This document shows positions 33,364-40,849 of a stretch of DNA of 40,849 nt, piece by piece. This DNA comes from Azospirillum sp. GTDB taxonomy: Bacteria > Pseudomonadota > Alphaproteobacteria > Azospirillales > Azospirillaceae. The stretch spans positions 1-40,849 of the forward strand of contig WGNK01000032.1 in the NCBI GenBank assembly GCA_016124535.1. Reading direction: 5' to 3'. How positions within the stretch are numbered: position 1 is the stretch's first letter; every line of letters begins with the position of its first letter. The position numbers were made by a program, and so were the translations under genes. The notes under the pieces were generated by a model that saw only the letters and a list, made by a program, of their open reading frames with translations, had not been told where the DNA came from and ran no database searches.

Positions 33364-33530
33364 AAAATCCGCTCCGTCCCGGCGAGGAGCGCCGTCTCCA
33401 AAAGCAGCGACTGCTTCACGGCATCGGGCAACAGAATAGCTGCGCGATCAAACCATGACAACCACCCTGCCGCCACTGTTGGGGCGGGATCGCAAACCGC
33501 TGGATCGACTGTATAAATAGTGGACGACAT
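33360..33530 (-). CDS. Possible 56-residue ORF translationally coupled to the FHA gene
   Basis: This short frame starts at ATG 33530 and ends in a TGA that overlaps the FHA start codon as ATGA, the same junction type seen in the operon downstream. The product has no signal or clear membrane segment and is moderately hydrophobic with WLSWF and a Leu-rich C-terminus. The ribosome site is weak. I do not recognise it. It could be a coupling leader rather than a functional protein. Confidence 0.4.
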   Translation of the reverse strand: MSSTIYTVDPAVCDPAPTVAAGWLSWFDRAAILLPDAVKQSLLLETALLAGTERIL

Positions 33531-33842
33531 GCCCAGTCTTCGCTCACTGCGCCGCCCCGATGTTGCGCAACGCCGGGTTTTGTCACTTCGACAGCCTCTC
33601 TTCGGCCCCGCAGCATAAGCGGCTCTGTTGGTGCCATTTGCCGCGAGCGCCTCGGCGCGCCGCCCGATGTCTCGGAAAAAACGATTGTACGAGAAAGACT
33701 TACCCTTGACGGCAGCGGCCCATCTTTGGCACCCTGCCTGGATACGCCCGCACCGTTGACGAAAATCGTCAGCCCGCCCGGCGGATCGCCACGCCGGAGG
33801 AAATGAAGAGTGCCGAAATCCAGGGAGGGGGCCGTCAACGCC
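33531..33842. other. Divergent non-coding region upstream of ihfB
   Basis: This 312-bp stretch lies between the small minus-strand ORF and ihfB and must hold both promoters. A TGACGA/TCGTCA inverted repeat with an AAA spacer occurs at 33757-33771, about 70 bp before ihfB. Its left half is part of a TTGACG, which could be a -35 box. No clear gene is seen. Confidence 0.4.
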
Positions 33843-34124
33843 ATGACCAAATCGGAACTGATTTTGCGCCTGTCTCAGCTCAATCCGCATCTCTACCAAC
33901 GCGACATCGAGCGGCTGGTCAGCACCATCTTCGACGAGATCGCCGAAGCGCTGGCGCGTGGCGATCGGGTCGAACTTCGCGGGTTCGGTGCGTTCTCGGT
34001 GAAGCGCCGGGATGCCCGCACCGGCCGCAATCCGCGCACAGGCGAGTCCGTCCAGGTCACCCGGAAATACATCCCCTTCTTCAAGACCGGGAAGCAGTTG
34101 CGAGAGCGCCTCAACACCCAGTAA
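33843..34124 (+). CDS. ihfB: Integration host factor subunit beta
   Basis: The 93-residue protein is a full-length IHF-beta-type DNA-bending protein. It starts MTKSELI, has [14 protein letters not shown] and the GRNPRTGE arm containing the Pro that intercalates into DNA, and ends with [16 protein letters not shown]. With IHF-alpha, encoded elsewhere, it bends DNA at specific sites in transcription, replication and recombination. The ATG at 33843 fits the family and has a GGGAGG-type stretch upstream. An in-frame GTG at 33810, 9 nt after a GGAGG, would add 11 residues and cannot be excluded. Confidence 0.93.
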   Translation: MTKSELILRLSQLNPHLYQRDIERLVSTIFDEIAEALARGDRVELRGFGAFSVKRRDARTGRNPRTGESVQVTRKYIPFFKTGKQLRERLNTQ

Positions 34125-34241
34125 GCTGGCCCCGTCAAGCTGGACCTGGTCGGCCGGAGCCAGTAACCGGGCTCAATCGAGGCAATGACCGCCGCCGACC
34201 GGCGGGCCGGTCAGGGCGAACGTCTTCGGAAAGGCATGCCG

Positions 34242-35198
34242 ATGCGGATGATCACCGGTGCCGAATTGAAGACGGTGCTGCATTATCGCATGCTGATCGA
34301 GCGGTTGCGCCAGATGTTCCGCAGCGGCTGCGCCTTGCCGCCCGCCCACCGCCATACCCTTCCGACCTATGACGAACACGACGCCAGCTTGATTCTGGCC
34401 CCGGCCTGGCTGACCGGCCGGCTGATCGGGATCAAGGTGGCGACGGTCTTCCCCGACAATGTCAGGCGTGACCTGCCGTCCGCGCTGGCGACCTATCTGC
34501 TGCTCGACGGCAAGACCGGCACGCTGCGGGCCCTGATCGACGGCCCCGCCCTGACCGCGAGGCGCACCGCGGCAGCCTCTGTCCTGGCGGCGTCCTACCT
34601 GGCGCGGCCCGACTCCGAACGGCTGCTGGTGGTGGGCACCGGCATGCTGGCATCGCAGTTGATCGAGGCCTATACCGCAACCTTCCCGATCCGCAGCATC
34701 CTGGTCTGGGGGCGCAACTCCGCCCATGCCGAACGGGTCGCCGGCCGCTTCAAGCGCAGCAAATTCCAGGTCTCGGCCACCACCGATCTCGAGGGAGCGG
34801 TCCGCGGTGCCGATATCATCACCTGCGCGACCGCGACCCGCGAGCCCCTGATCATGGGTGATTGGCTGTCGCCGGGCGCCCATCTCGACCTGATCGGCGG
34901 CGTCACCCCGGAGATGCGCGAGGCCGATGACCAGGCGGTGCGCCGGGCCCGGGTATTCGTCGACACCCGCGACGGGGCCTGCCGGGAGGCCGGCGACATC
35001 GTGCAGCCGCTGGACAGCGGCGTGATCGGCGGCGACGACATCGCCGGCGATCTCTACGAACTGACCCGCGGCGATCGCGGCGGCCGACGGTTTTACGACC
35101 AGATCACCCTGTTCAAATCGGTCGGCAGCGCGCTGGAAGACCTCGCTGCCGCCGAACTCGCGGTGGAAATGGTGATCCACCGCGAAACGCTGCGCTGA
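34242..35198 (+). CDS. Ornithine cyclodeaminase/mu-crystallin family protein
   Basis: The 318-residue NAD(P)-binding protein has the family hallmarks: a substrate-side LIGIKVATVFPDN segment (catalytic-region Lys), GPALTARRTAAASVLAA, the Rossmann motif VVGTGMLASQLIEAY, the ITCATATREPLI strand and LIGGVTPEMREADD near the end of the nucleotide domain. Members include ornithine cyclodeaminase, ketimine reductases and alanine dehydrogenase, so the exact substrate is uncertain. The ATG at 34242 has GGAAAGG 7 nt upstream; ATGs at 34236 and 34248 are alternatives. The sirtuin gene follows after 30 bp. Confidence 0.9.
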   Translation: MRMITGAELKTVLHYRMLIERLRQMFRSGCALPPAHRHTLPTYDEHDASLILAPAWLTGRLIGIKVATVFPDNVRRDLPSALATYLLLDGKTGTLRALIDGPALTARRTAAASVLAASYLARPDSERLLVVGTGMLASQLIEAYTATFPIRSILVWGRNSAHAERVAGRFKRSKFQVSATTDLEGAVRGADIITCATATREPLIMGDWLSPGAHLDLIGGVTPEMREADDQAVRRARVFVDTRDGACREAGDIVQPLDSGVIGGDDIAGDLYELTRGDRGGRRFYDQITLFKSVGSALEDLAAAELAVEMVIHRETLR

Positions 35199-35228
35199 GC
35201 CGCGCGCCACCAGCCTGTCCGAGGTCCC

Positions 35229-35948
35229 ATGGTTCCCGGCCTTTCCTTTCGCATCGTGATCCTGACCGGCGCCGGTATTTCCAAGGAATCCGGCCTGGAT
35301 ACCTTCCGCGACGCCGATGGCATCTGGGCCAAGGTGCGGTTGGAGGATGTCGCGACGCCCGAGGGTTATGCCCGCGATCCCCAGCGGGTGCTCGAATTCT
35401 ACAACGCCCGTCGCCGTTCGCTGCTCTCGGGCCGGGTCGAGCCCAACCGCGGCCACTACGCCCTGGCCGAACTCGAGCAGAAATGGCCGGGCGAGGTGGT
35501 GCTGGTGACCCAGAACATCGACGACCTCCACGAGCGCGCCGGCTCGAACAGCCTGATCCACATGCACGGCGAACTGCTCAAAGGCCGCTGTGACGCCTGC
35601 GGCCGGGTCTCCACCTGCCGAGACGACCAGACTCTGGACCTCAGCTGCGACGCTTGCGGCCGGACCGGCAAGATGCGCCCCCATGTCGTGTGGTTCGGCG
35701 AAATCCCGCTGGAGATGGAACGCATCTACGACGTCTTGGCCCATTGCGAGCTGTTCATCTCGATCGGCACCTCGGGCAATGTCTACCCCGCCGCGGGATT
35801 CGTCCGCGAGGCCCGGCTGGCTGGTGCCCGCACCGTCGAGTTGAACCTGGAGCCGTCCCAGGGCGCCAGCCTGTTTGATCAGCAGGTCATTGGTCCCGCG
35901 ACCGAGATCGTCCCGGCCTTCGTCGCACGGGTGCTGGCCGGCGGGTGA
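35229..35948 (+). CDS. cobB: NAD-dependent protein deacylase (class III sirtuin, CobB-like)
   Basis: The 239-residue sirtuin has TGAGIS (13-18), FRDADGIW, TQNIDDLHE (94-102), catalytic His113 in HMHGE and four zinc Cys at 121, 124, 140 and 143. Tyr58 and Arg61 in FYNARR form the Y-x-x-R pair that in SIRT5 and CobB-type enzymes binds the carboxylate of succinyl- or malonyl-lysine, so desuccinylase as well as deacetylase activity is likely. It reverses acyl-lysine marks on metabolic enzymes. The stop overlaps the next start as TGATG. A GAGG precedes the ATG. Confidence 0.93.
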   Translation: MVPGLSFRIVILTGAGISKESGLDTFRDADGIWAKVRLEDVATPEGYARDPQRVLEFYNARRRSLLSGRVEPNRGHYALAELEQKWPGEVVLVTQNIDDLHERAGSNSLIHMHGELLKGRCDACGRVSTCRDDQTLDLSCDACGRTGKMRPHVVWFGEIPLEMERIYDVLAHCELFISIGTSGNVYPAAGFVREARLAGARTVELNLEPSQGASLFDQQVIGPATEIVPAFVARVLAGG

Positions 35949-36547
35949 TGACGGCAGAGCCCCTGGAGGCGCTGCTCGCCCGCATCCGCGCCTGCCGGGT
36001 TTGTGCCGCGACGCTGCCGCTGGGGCCGCGGCCGGTGCTGCGGGTGCAACCCGGCGCGCGGCTGCTGATCATCGGCCAGGCCCCCGGCACCAAGGTTCAC
36101 GACTCCGGCGTTCCCTGGAACGACCGCTCCGGCGACCGGCTGCGCGACTGGCTGGCGCTCGATCGCGACGGCTTTTACGACGAGCGGCGGGTGGCGATCG
36201 TGCCGATGGGATTTTGCTATCCCGGCCGGGATGCCAAGGGCGGGGACCGCCCGCCGCGGCCGGAATGTGCTCTCCTATGGCACCAGCCGGTGCTGGCGCA
36301 TCTGAAAGGGCTCGATCTGACCCTGCTGGTCGGTCAATACGCCCAGAAATACTATCTGGGGGATCGCCGCCGGGCCGGCATGACCGAAACCGTCGCGGCG
36401 TGGCGCGACTACCTGCCTGCCGGCATCCTGCCGCTGCCTCACCCGAGCTGGCGCAACACCCACTGGCTGAAGCAAAACCCGTGGTTCGCCGCCGACCTCC
36501 TGCCCGAACTGCGCGATCGGGTCCGGCACATCCTGACCGGGCGGTGA
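35948..36547 (+). CDS. Uracil-DNA glycosylase superfamily protein
   Basis: The 199-residue protein matches the UDG fold. Motif A is seen as LIIGQAPGTKVHDSGVPWND, followed by a DWL helix and a central VPMGFCYPG strand; motif B is LPHPSWRN near residue 165. An N-terminal CRVC pair (about residues 16-19) resembles the first Cys pair of iron-sulfur glycosylases, but a second pair is not clear. It probably removes uracil or a related base from DNA, although this subfamily is not characterised to my knowledge. It starts within the sirtuin stop codon and is likely translationally coupled to it. Confidence 0.82.
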   Translation: MTAEPLEALLARIRACRVCAATLPLGPRPVLRVQPGARLLIIGQAPGTKVHDSGVPWNDRSGDRLRDWLALDRDGFYDERRVAIVPMGFCYPGRDAKGGDRPPRPECALLWHQPVLAHLKGLDLTLLVGQYAQKYYLGDRRRAGMTETVAAWRDYLPAGILPLPHPSWRNTHWLKQNPWFAADLLPELRDRVRHILTGR

Positions 36548-37484
36548 GCGGATTCCCCGGCCCCCGGGACGGCACCGGCTGCGGGAGCCCGGGAAGAGTG
36601 GCTCGTCCCCCGGATGACCTGGTGCTGACGTCGCAGGACCGTCCAAACCGCCCGGTCGCCCGAGGCGGCTTGGCGGGTCGTCTGGGGCGGAGGCGGCGAG
36701 GACGTGCTCCAGGCGAAAGGCGGTGGCCAGGGTTTCAGGCCCCGAGCACCTCGGCGATCGCGGCTTCGGTCGCTGAGACCACCCGATCGGCCTCGCCAGC
36801 GGTCAGACGAAGCGGCGGGGCGAACCCGAGAATATCGCCCTGGGGCATCGCCCGGCCGATGGCGCCGCGCTTCAACAGGGCGGCGCCGACCTGAGGGCCG
36901 ATCTTTTTCGCCGGATCGAAGAAGCGCCGCGTCGCGATGGCCTCGGCATGATGACGTTCGATCATCGCCGGTGATCGGGCGAAGGATGGTCCGAACGTCG
37001 CCGCTCCGGCAGAGGGATCGTCCGTATTCGGCGGGCTCGAATCCCATGGCTTGCTGACGTCGGTCCAGGGTGTCTGCACTATCGTCTTAAGTTCGACTAT
37101 GCCGTGATGCGCTTCACGAACAAATCGCCTCTTCGGGAGGTTTCAGGGTGACGGTACTATCAAAACATGCGGATCTGGCTGAAATCCATATCGAAACTTG
37201 ATTTCTCTGAAGACGCGGCCATTCTTTTTTCGTGAAATCGGCGAGATTCATGCGGCGATCGAGATCGGCGACATCGCTGCCGCCGGATCCATTCGCCGAG
37301 CCGATATTTCCATGAGCTTTCAGCGCCTCAAGCGTGGCAAGTCGCTCCGCGATCGTTGAGCCGGAACACGGCTTTGGCGCCGATATCGCCGCAGGCCCGG
37401 GACGACCGCGTGTCGCGGGGGGGCGAGCACCGCCGGCTTGCGATCCCCGGCGCGTTCCGACCGGCGGGCAAAGCCTCGGGCCGA
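36548..37484. other. Decayed intergenic region with gene remnants
   Basis: About 940 bp without an intact gene. It contains the aminotransferase remnant listed separately. The remainder, especially 37080-37360, is less GC-rich than its surroundings and has no recognisable product. A minus-strand frame at 37114-37488 has no ribosome site and no family resemblance. The stretch looks like leftover DNA after deletion or insertion. Confidence 0.55.
36735..36950 (-). pseudogene. C-terminal remnant of a class III (omega) aminotransferase
   Basis: About 70 codons read as the end of a PLP-dependent class III aminotransferase: ATRRFFDPAKKIG, then GAIGRAMPQGDILGFAPPL, then the RLTAGEADRVVSATEAAI end with a normal stop codon. 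Intact enzymes are about 450 residues and the PLP lysine lies well before this part, so the catalytic region is gone. The homology stops abruptly at about 36,950. The frame is still open, which suggests fairly recent loss. Confidence 0.75.
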
Positions 37485-38291
37485 TCACGCGATGTCGGTC
37501 AGAAACCGCTTGATCTCGCGGGTCACCAGGGCCGGTTGTTCCACCGGGGCGGAATGGCCGGCCTCGGGAATCCGGATCAGCCGGGCACCGGGAATCGCTG
37601 CGGCGATGTGTTCGGCTTCGGCGGGCGGGGTGGCGACGTCCTGGTCACCGACCATGACCAGGGTCGGTGCGGCAATCCGGCCGATCTCAGCTTCGACGCC
37701 ATCGCGCTCGATCACGCCATTGACGGCGCGCCAGAGGTCGCGGCGGCTGCGGACCAACATTCTGCGCCAGCGCTTGCGATCCTCCCGGCGCGCCGGATCG
37801 GCAAGCACGCTCGCCGCGAACAGGATCGGCAACACCCTTCCCGCCACCGCCCAATGGCCGATCCAGCGGGAAACCAGGTTCAGCTTCCGGTACTGGCGCA
37901 CCCGCTCCGGGCGTTCGGGCCTGGCCGTGGTGTCGAGCAGGATCAGAGACCGGATCAGGTCGGGCCGGCGGGCTGCCAGCCGCAGGCCGACGAAGCCACC
38001 CATCGAGACGCCGCAGAAATGAACCGGGGCGAGGCCGAGCGCCTCGATCAGCGCAGCCGCATCGCGGTAGACCACTTCCATGTCGATCGCGCGCTGCGGA
38101 CTAGGGGCGCTCCGCCCCTGACCGCGGTGGTCGTAGGAGACGCAGCGGTAATGCGCCTTCAGGGTCTCGACCTGGGAGGCGAAGAGGCTGGTGTTCCACA
38201 GCAGTCCCGGACTGAACACGATCGCCTCGCGGGTCGCGGGTCCCTGGCTTTCATAGTAGAGGCTGGTATCACCGATCGAGATCTGGGGCAT
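37485..38291 (-). CDS. Alpha/beta hydrolase, 3-oxoadipate enol-lactonase-like
   Basis: The 268-residue hydrolase has the nucleophile elbow GVSMGG with Ser96, the acid Asp at about 218 in VGDQDVATPP and His at about 246 in EAGHSAPVEQP. The SYDHRGQGRS motif and overall order resemble PcaD-type enol-lactonases of aromatic degradation, but no other pca genes are present, so it may be a general esterase. The cap region (about 120-185) is Arg-rich. The ATG at 38291 is chosen as the family start. It lies 60 bp downstream of the GDYXXLXY gene and probably shares its transcript. Confidence 0.85.
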   Translation of the reverse strand: MPQISIGDTSLYYESQGPATREAIVFSPGLLWNTSLFASQVETLKAHYRCVSYDHRGQGRSAPSPQRAIDMEVVYRDAAALIEALGLAPVHFCGVSMGGFVGLRLAARRPDLIRSLILLDTTARPERPERVRQYRKLNLVSRWIGHWAVAGRVLPILFAASVLADPARREDRKRWRRMLVRSRRDLWRAVNGVIERDGVEAEIGRIAAPTLVMVGDQDVATPPAEAEHIAAAIPGARLIRIPEAGHSAPVEQPALVTREIKRFLTDIA

Positions 38292-38351
38292 GCTCTCACC
38301 AGGAGTGGGCCGGATAACGGAGTCCCGCGACAGGGCGGCGGCGGGCAAGGG

Positions 38352-38906
38352 TCACTTGGCGTCCTCGGTGCCGACGAGTTCGAGGATGCCGGCACGGCCG
38401 GAGCGGTCGATCGCCGCCCGCACCGCCAATTGCCGCTGGTTGCGCAGGCGCTCGAGGGCGTGGCCGGTGCCCTCGGGCACGAACCAGGTCTCGATGCCGT
38501 AGGTCACCTCCAGTGCCGGCGCGCATTCCGACGGTGCATCGGTCGGGCAAGCGGACTCCAGCCGCTCGACCTCGCCGCGCAGGATCACGCCCGCAGCCGA
38601 GGCCGGCCTTTCGCGGTAGGCCGCGGCCGCCCGCCAGGCCGACGGTCCCGGCCGCAGTACCACGTAGACCGGACTGCCCGGCGCGAAACCGTCGCGGTCG
38701 CCGGCGAGTTGGGCGGGACTGAGCCGGCTGATCTCGTAGCGGAGCACGACGTAGTCGCCCTGGAACAGCGATCGCGGATCGACCGGTTCGGTCGCCAGCA
38801 GGACCGGAGTGCCGGTCGCCAGTGTCCACTGCGCCTGACCGATCATGATCAGGAGGGCGGCACTCTGCAGCAGGCCCAGAATCAGCAGGCGGGTCCGGTC
38901 GCTCAT
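38352..38906 (-). CDS. GDYXXLXY-family membrane-anchored protein
   Basis: The 184-residue protein has one N-terminal membrane helix (about 7-25) and then the defining GDYVVLRY motif at 50-57 of the GDYXXLXY family. The rest is a predicted periplasmic beta-rich domain. Such proteins are commonly encoded together with DUF2157/DUF4401 membrane proteins, as here, and have no known function. Its ATG overlaps the DUF2157 stop as ATGA. A pair of Cys residues near 120-130 could form a disulfide. Confidence 0.88.
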   Translation of the reverse strand: MSDRTRLLILGLLQSAALLIMIGQAQWTLATGTPVLLATEPVDPRSLFQGDYVVLRYEISRLSPAQLAGDRDGFAPGSPVYVVLRPGPSAWRAAAAYRERPASAAGVILRGEVERLESACPTDAPSECAPALEVTYGIETWFVPEGTGHALERLRNQRQLAVRAAIDRSGRAGILELVGTEDAK

Positions 38907-40204
38907 GGCGCCGCCGCTGCTTCGGACGCGGCACTTTTTGCCGCCGGACGTCGGCGCCGGCGCTCCAGCGCCCAGCCGAGCGCCACCACCAGGGCGCCGC
39001 CGCCGATGAAGAACAGCGAGCGATCGAGCAGCGACCAGAACCAGGAAAAATAGACGATCAGCAGCGTCGCGGCGAAACCGGTGAACCCGAGACGGAGCAG
39101 GAAGCGGTCGTCGTCGCGCTCAGCCAGGGTGATCGCCAGCAACCACCCGGCGATCGCCATAACCTCGAAACCGATCAGGCCCAGGCCGGCCGGTGCCGCC
39201 GCAGCCAGACCATGGGCGCCGATGACGAAGGCGGCGAGCAGCAGCGGCGCCTTGTCGTCCCGCCGGGCCAGCAGTGCCAAAGTGCCGGCGCTGGCCAGAG
39301 CCAGGACCAGGCCGCCTTGCCAGAATGCGCGGCTCATCGGGGTGCCAAGCGCGACGTCCTCGTGGACCTCGGGCACGGTCAGGACCACCGTTGCCGCGGC
39401 AATCGCCAGAAGGCCCAGGCTGCGAAGCGGCGGCGCCAGGTCGCGCAGTTCCGCTGTGGTCCCGAGCAGCCGGGCGGCCGTGACGAAGCCCAGCCCGGCC
39501 GCGGCGGCCAGCCGCAGAACATCGCCGACCGCCGCGCCCCCGGCCGCCGCGGTCGTCGCCACCGAGATCGCGATCCAGCCGCCCAGCACCAGCACCGCCA
39601 GCGCCCACGCCGGCTGCCAGCGGTAGTAGAGGATCGGCACCGCGATCAACGCCCACACCGCCGGGAACGGCCAGAATACGATGTCGCCGGCCTCGGCGTG
39701 GGCAATCCCGCCCCAGATCGCGGCCAGCGCCAGCGCGGCGCAGAGCCGGCTCGGCCACACCCAGGCGGCCGCGAGACTGCCCGCGGTCCACAGCAGCAGG
39801 CCGTTGGTCGGGCTCGGCGGCAGATTATAGGCTTGGCCGATCAGCAGGATCGCCGCCCCGAACAGCAGGGCGCCCAGCAGCACCATGGCCTCGGCGAAGC
39901 GGCGGGACCCCGCCCGGCTCAGCGCCAGCGCAGCGCCATGGCTGGCCCACAGCAACCCAAACACCATCGTCACCTTGGCCGGTCGGGGGATTGCCGGCCA
40001 GTTGGCGGCGACGAACAGGATCACGCCAACCGCGAGCAACAACGCGCCGAGCCCGCCCAGGATCAGGGGCGACAGCCGGCGGCGACCGCCGCGGGCCGTC
40101 AGCTCGGCCAAAATCGCCTCGCGGCCGCCGGGCGCCAGCCAGCCGCGCTCGGCCCACGCCTTCAGATCCCGTTCCAGCCGCTGGCGATAGCCCCGCTCGA
40201 TCAT
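38903..40204 (-). CDS. DUF2157 multi-pass membrane protein
   Basis: The 433-residue protein has a soluble N-terminal helix bundle (1-45, with LKAWAERGWLA, the DUF2157 start) followed by about 12-14 hydrophobic helices and a basic/Ala-rich C-terminus. The family pairs with GDYXXLXY proteins but its function is unknown. The ATG at 40204 gives the family N-terminus; a GTG at 40222 is an alternative. DNA immediately upstream (from 40235) is IS3-derived, so the original promoter may be lost or replaced. Confidence 0.85.
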   Translation of the reverse strand: MIERGYRQRLERDLKAWAERGWLAPGGREAILAELTARGGRRRLSPLILGGLGALLLAVGVILFVAANWPAIPRPAKVTMVFGLLWASHGAALALSRAGSRRFAEAMVLLGALLFGAAILLIGQAYNLPPSPTNGLLLWTAGSLAAAWVWPSRLCAALALAAIWGGIAHAEAGDIVFWPFPAVWALIAVPILYYRWQPAWALAVLVLGGWIAISVATTAAAGGAAVGDVLRLAAAAGLGFVTAARLLGTTAELRDLAPPLRSLGLLAIAAATVVLTVPEVHEDVALGTPMSRAFWQGGLVLALASAGTLALLARRDDKAPLLLAAFVIGAHGLAAAAPAGLGLIGFEVMAIAGWLLAITLAERDDDRFLLRLGFTGFAATLLIVYFSWFWSLLDRSLFFIGGGALVVALGWALERRRRRPAAKSAASEAAAAP

Positions 40205-40234
40205 GGGCCACTCTTGCCGCACCGCATGCTGCGG

Positions 40235-40849
40235 TCAAGCGCCGGGCGGCAGTTCGGTACGCAGGTGGCAGCACGTCGCCCAGCCGACCACTTTGCGGCT
40301 GAACCGGTCCAAGACGACGGCCAGATACAGCCAGTCCTCATCAGCCGGCACATGGGTGATGTCGGCCAGCCGGACGCGGCCCGGCGCCGACACCGAAAAG
40401 TTGCGATCCAGGAGATTGGGCGCGATCGGCAGGGCATGGTTGCTGTCGGTGGTGCAGACGCGAAAGCCGTTGCGCGGCACGCCATAGCGTTGGCGATGAT
40501 GCTCTGGTGAAGGCGTCGAATGTCATCGAGCAAGCGCCGGTTCTCCGTCTCGCGGGCGCTGTTCGATCGTGACCGCCAGGATTAATAGCTGGACGGCGAA
40601 ACATCCAGGGCTTCGCACAACCGCCGCACCGGGTATTCTTCACGGCAGTCTTCAATGACGCGGAATTTCATCTCGGAGCCTCCGAGACAATCGAGATAGT
40701 TTTTTAAAAAGATCGCGTTCCATGCGCAGGCGTTGGTTTTCGCGTTTCAAACGCGTGATCTCGGCTGACTGGTCCAGCCACACGCCCCCGCCAGGTGCGC
40801 GACACCGACGGCTGAAGGTCCAACGCCGTCGCCACCCGGTCCAACGGCC
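40235..40849 (-). pseudogene. Decayed IS3-family insertion sequence (orfA-orfB)
   Basis: Pieces of both transposase frames remain. orfA: a helix-turn-helix part near the window edge (DRVATALDLQPSVSRTW), then in another frame EITRLKRENQRLRMERDLFKK, followed by an A-AAA-AAC slippery site at 40699-40705, as used for programmed frameshifting. orfB starts at 40671 (MKFRVIEDCREEYPVRRLCEALD) but has a TAA at 40582-40584, a further frameshift near 40500, and a deletion before the DDE-domain segment VCTTDSNHALPIAPN...VRLADITHVPADEDWLYLAVVLDRFSRKVVGWA. It ends at 40235, well short of the last catalytic residues. Not functional. Confidence 0.88.

Noticed and set aside
33803..34372. ATG at 33803 with a good GGAGG site, opening a 189-codon frame across ihfB
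   Set aside because: The frame is out of phase with ihfB and gives an Arg/His/Pro-rich product; ihfB itself is unmistakable.
37114..37488. A 124-codon minus-strand frame in the decayed region
   Set aside because: No ribosome site, no recognisable family and disordered composition; kept only as part of the decayed interval.

Overview
The window is GC-rich DNA from an alphaproteobacterium, most plausibly a free-living member of the Rhodospirillales. The evidence is the gene content (gatC-gatA beside ruvX, an IHF beta gene, a METTL20-like methyltransferase, a DUF486 membrane protein, many multi-domain sensors) and very GC-rich codon usage. No rRNA, tRNA or CRISPR array was seen, so the placement is inferred from proteins only.

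Layout. 1-472: the N-terminal end of an IS110-family transposase and its upstream flank. 473-4664: housekeeping and small membrane genes (AEC permease, MAPEG protein, DUF486, ruvX) and divergent gatC-gatA without gatB. 5023-9328: an unrecognised 409-residue protein, then a universal stress protein, an aminoglycoside-phosphotransferase/P-loop kinase fusion and a VOC protein. 9656-12365: a PagL-like outer-membrane deacylase, a FlaF-like/DUF2934 fusion, a DMT exporter and a CopD-like membrane protein, all on +. 12388-16768: small membrane proteins and two ion-transporter-superfamily permeases on -. The upstream permease follows a 111-residue unknown protein that appears to have a long, hairpin-rich leader in an AT-rich island. 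17290-19905: a METTL20-like methyltransferase, a secreted CHAP-domain protein and a DUF455 ferritin-like protein.

19931-31335 is the most unusual part. Six minus-strand genes run head to tail, four of the five junctions being overlaps or gaps of 13 bp or less. In transcription order they are: a 1442-residue PAS/GAF/GGDEF/EAL protein; a TM-sensor-TM-HAMP protein with no output domain; a TM-sensor-TM-HAMP module fused to a complete MFS transporter; a Tat-type periplasmic ABC_sub_bind protein with no permease or ATPase nearby; a divergent PanB-like enzyme; and a TM-sensor-TM-HAMP-SpoIIE phosphatase. I read this as a periplasmic-ligand sensing cassette in which similar sensor heads are joined to different outputs. 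An FHA-domain protein and a small coupled ORF lie just upstream on the same strand.

33843-40204: ihfB, an ornithine cyclodeaminase-family gene, a class III sirtuin overlapping a uracil-DNA-glycosylase-family gene, a decayed stretch holding an aminotransferase remnant, and a three-gene minus-strand set (DUF2157, GDYXXLXY, alpha/beta hydrolase). The right edge (40235-40849) is a decayed IS3-family element that reaches almost to the DUF2157 start codon. Both ends of the window are therefore mobile-element DNA.
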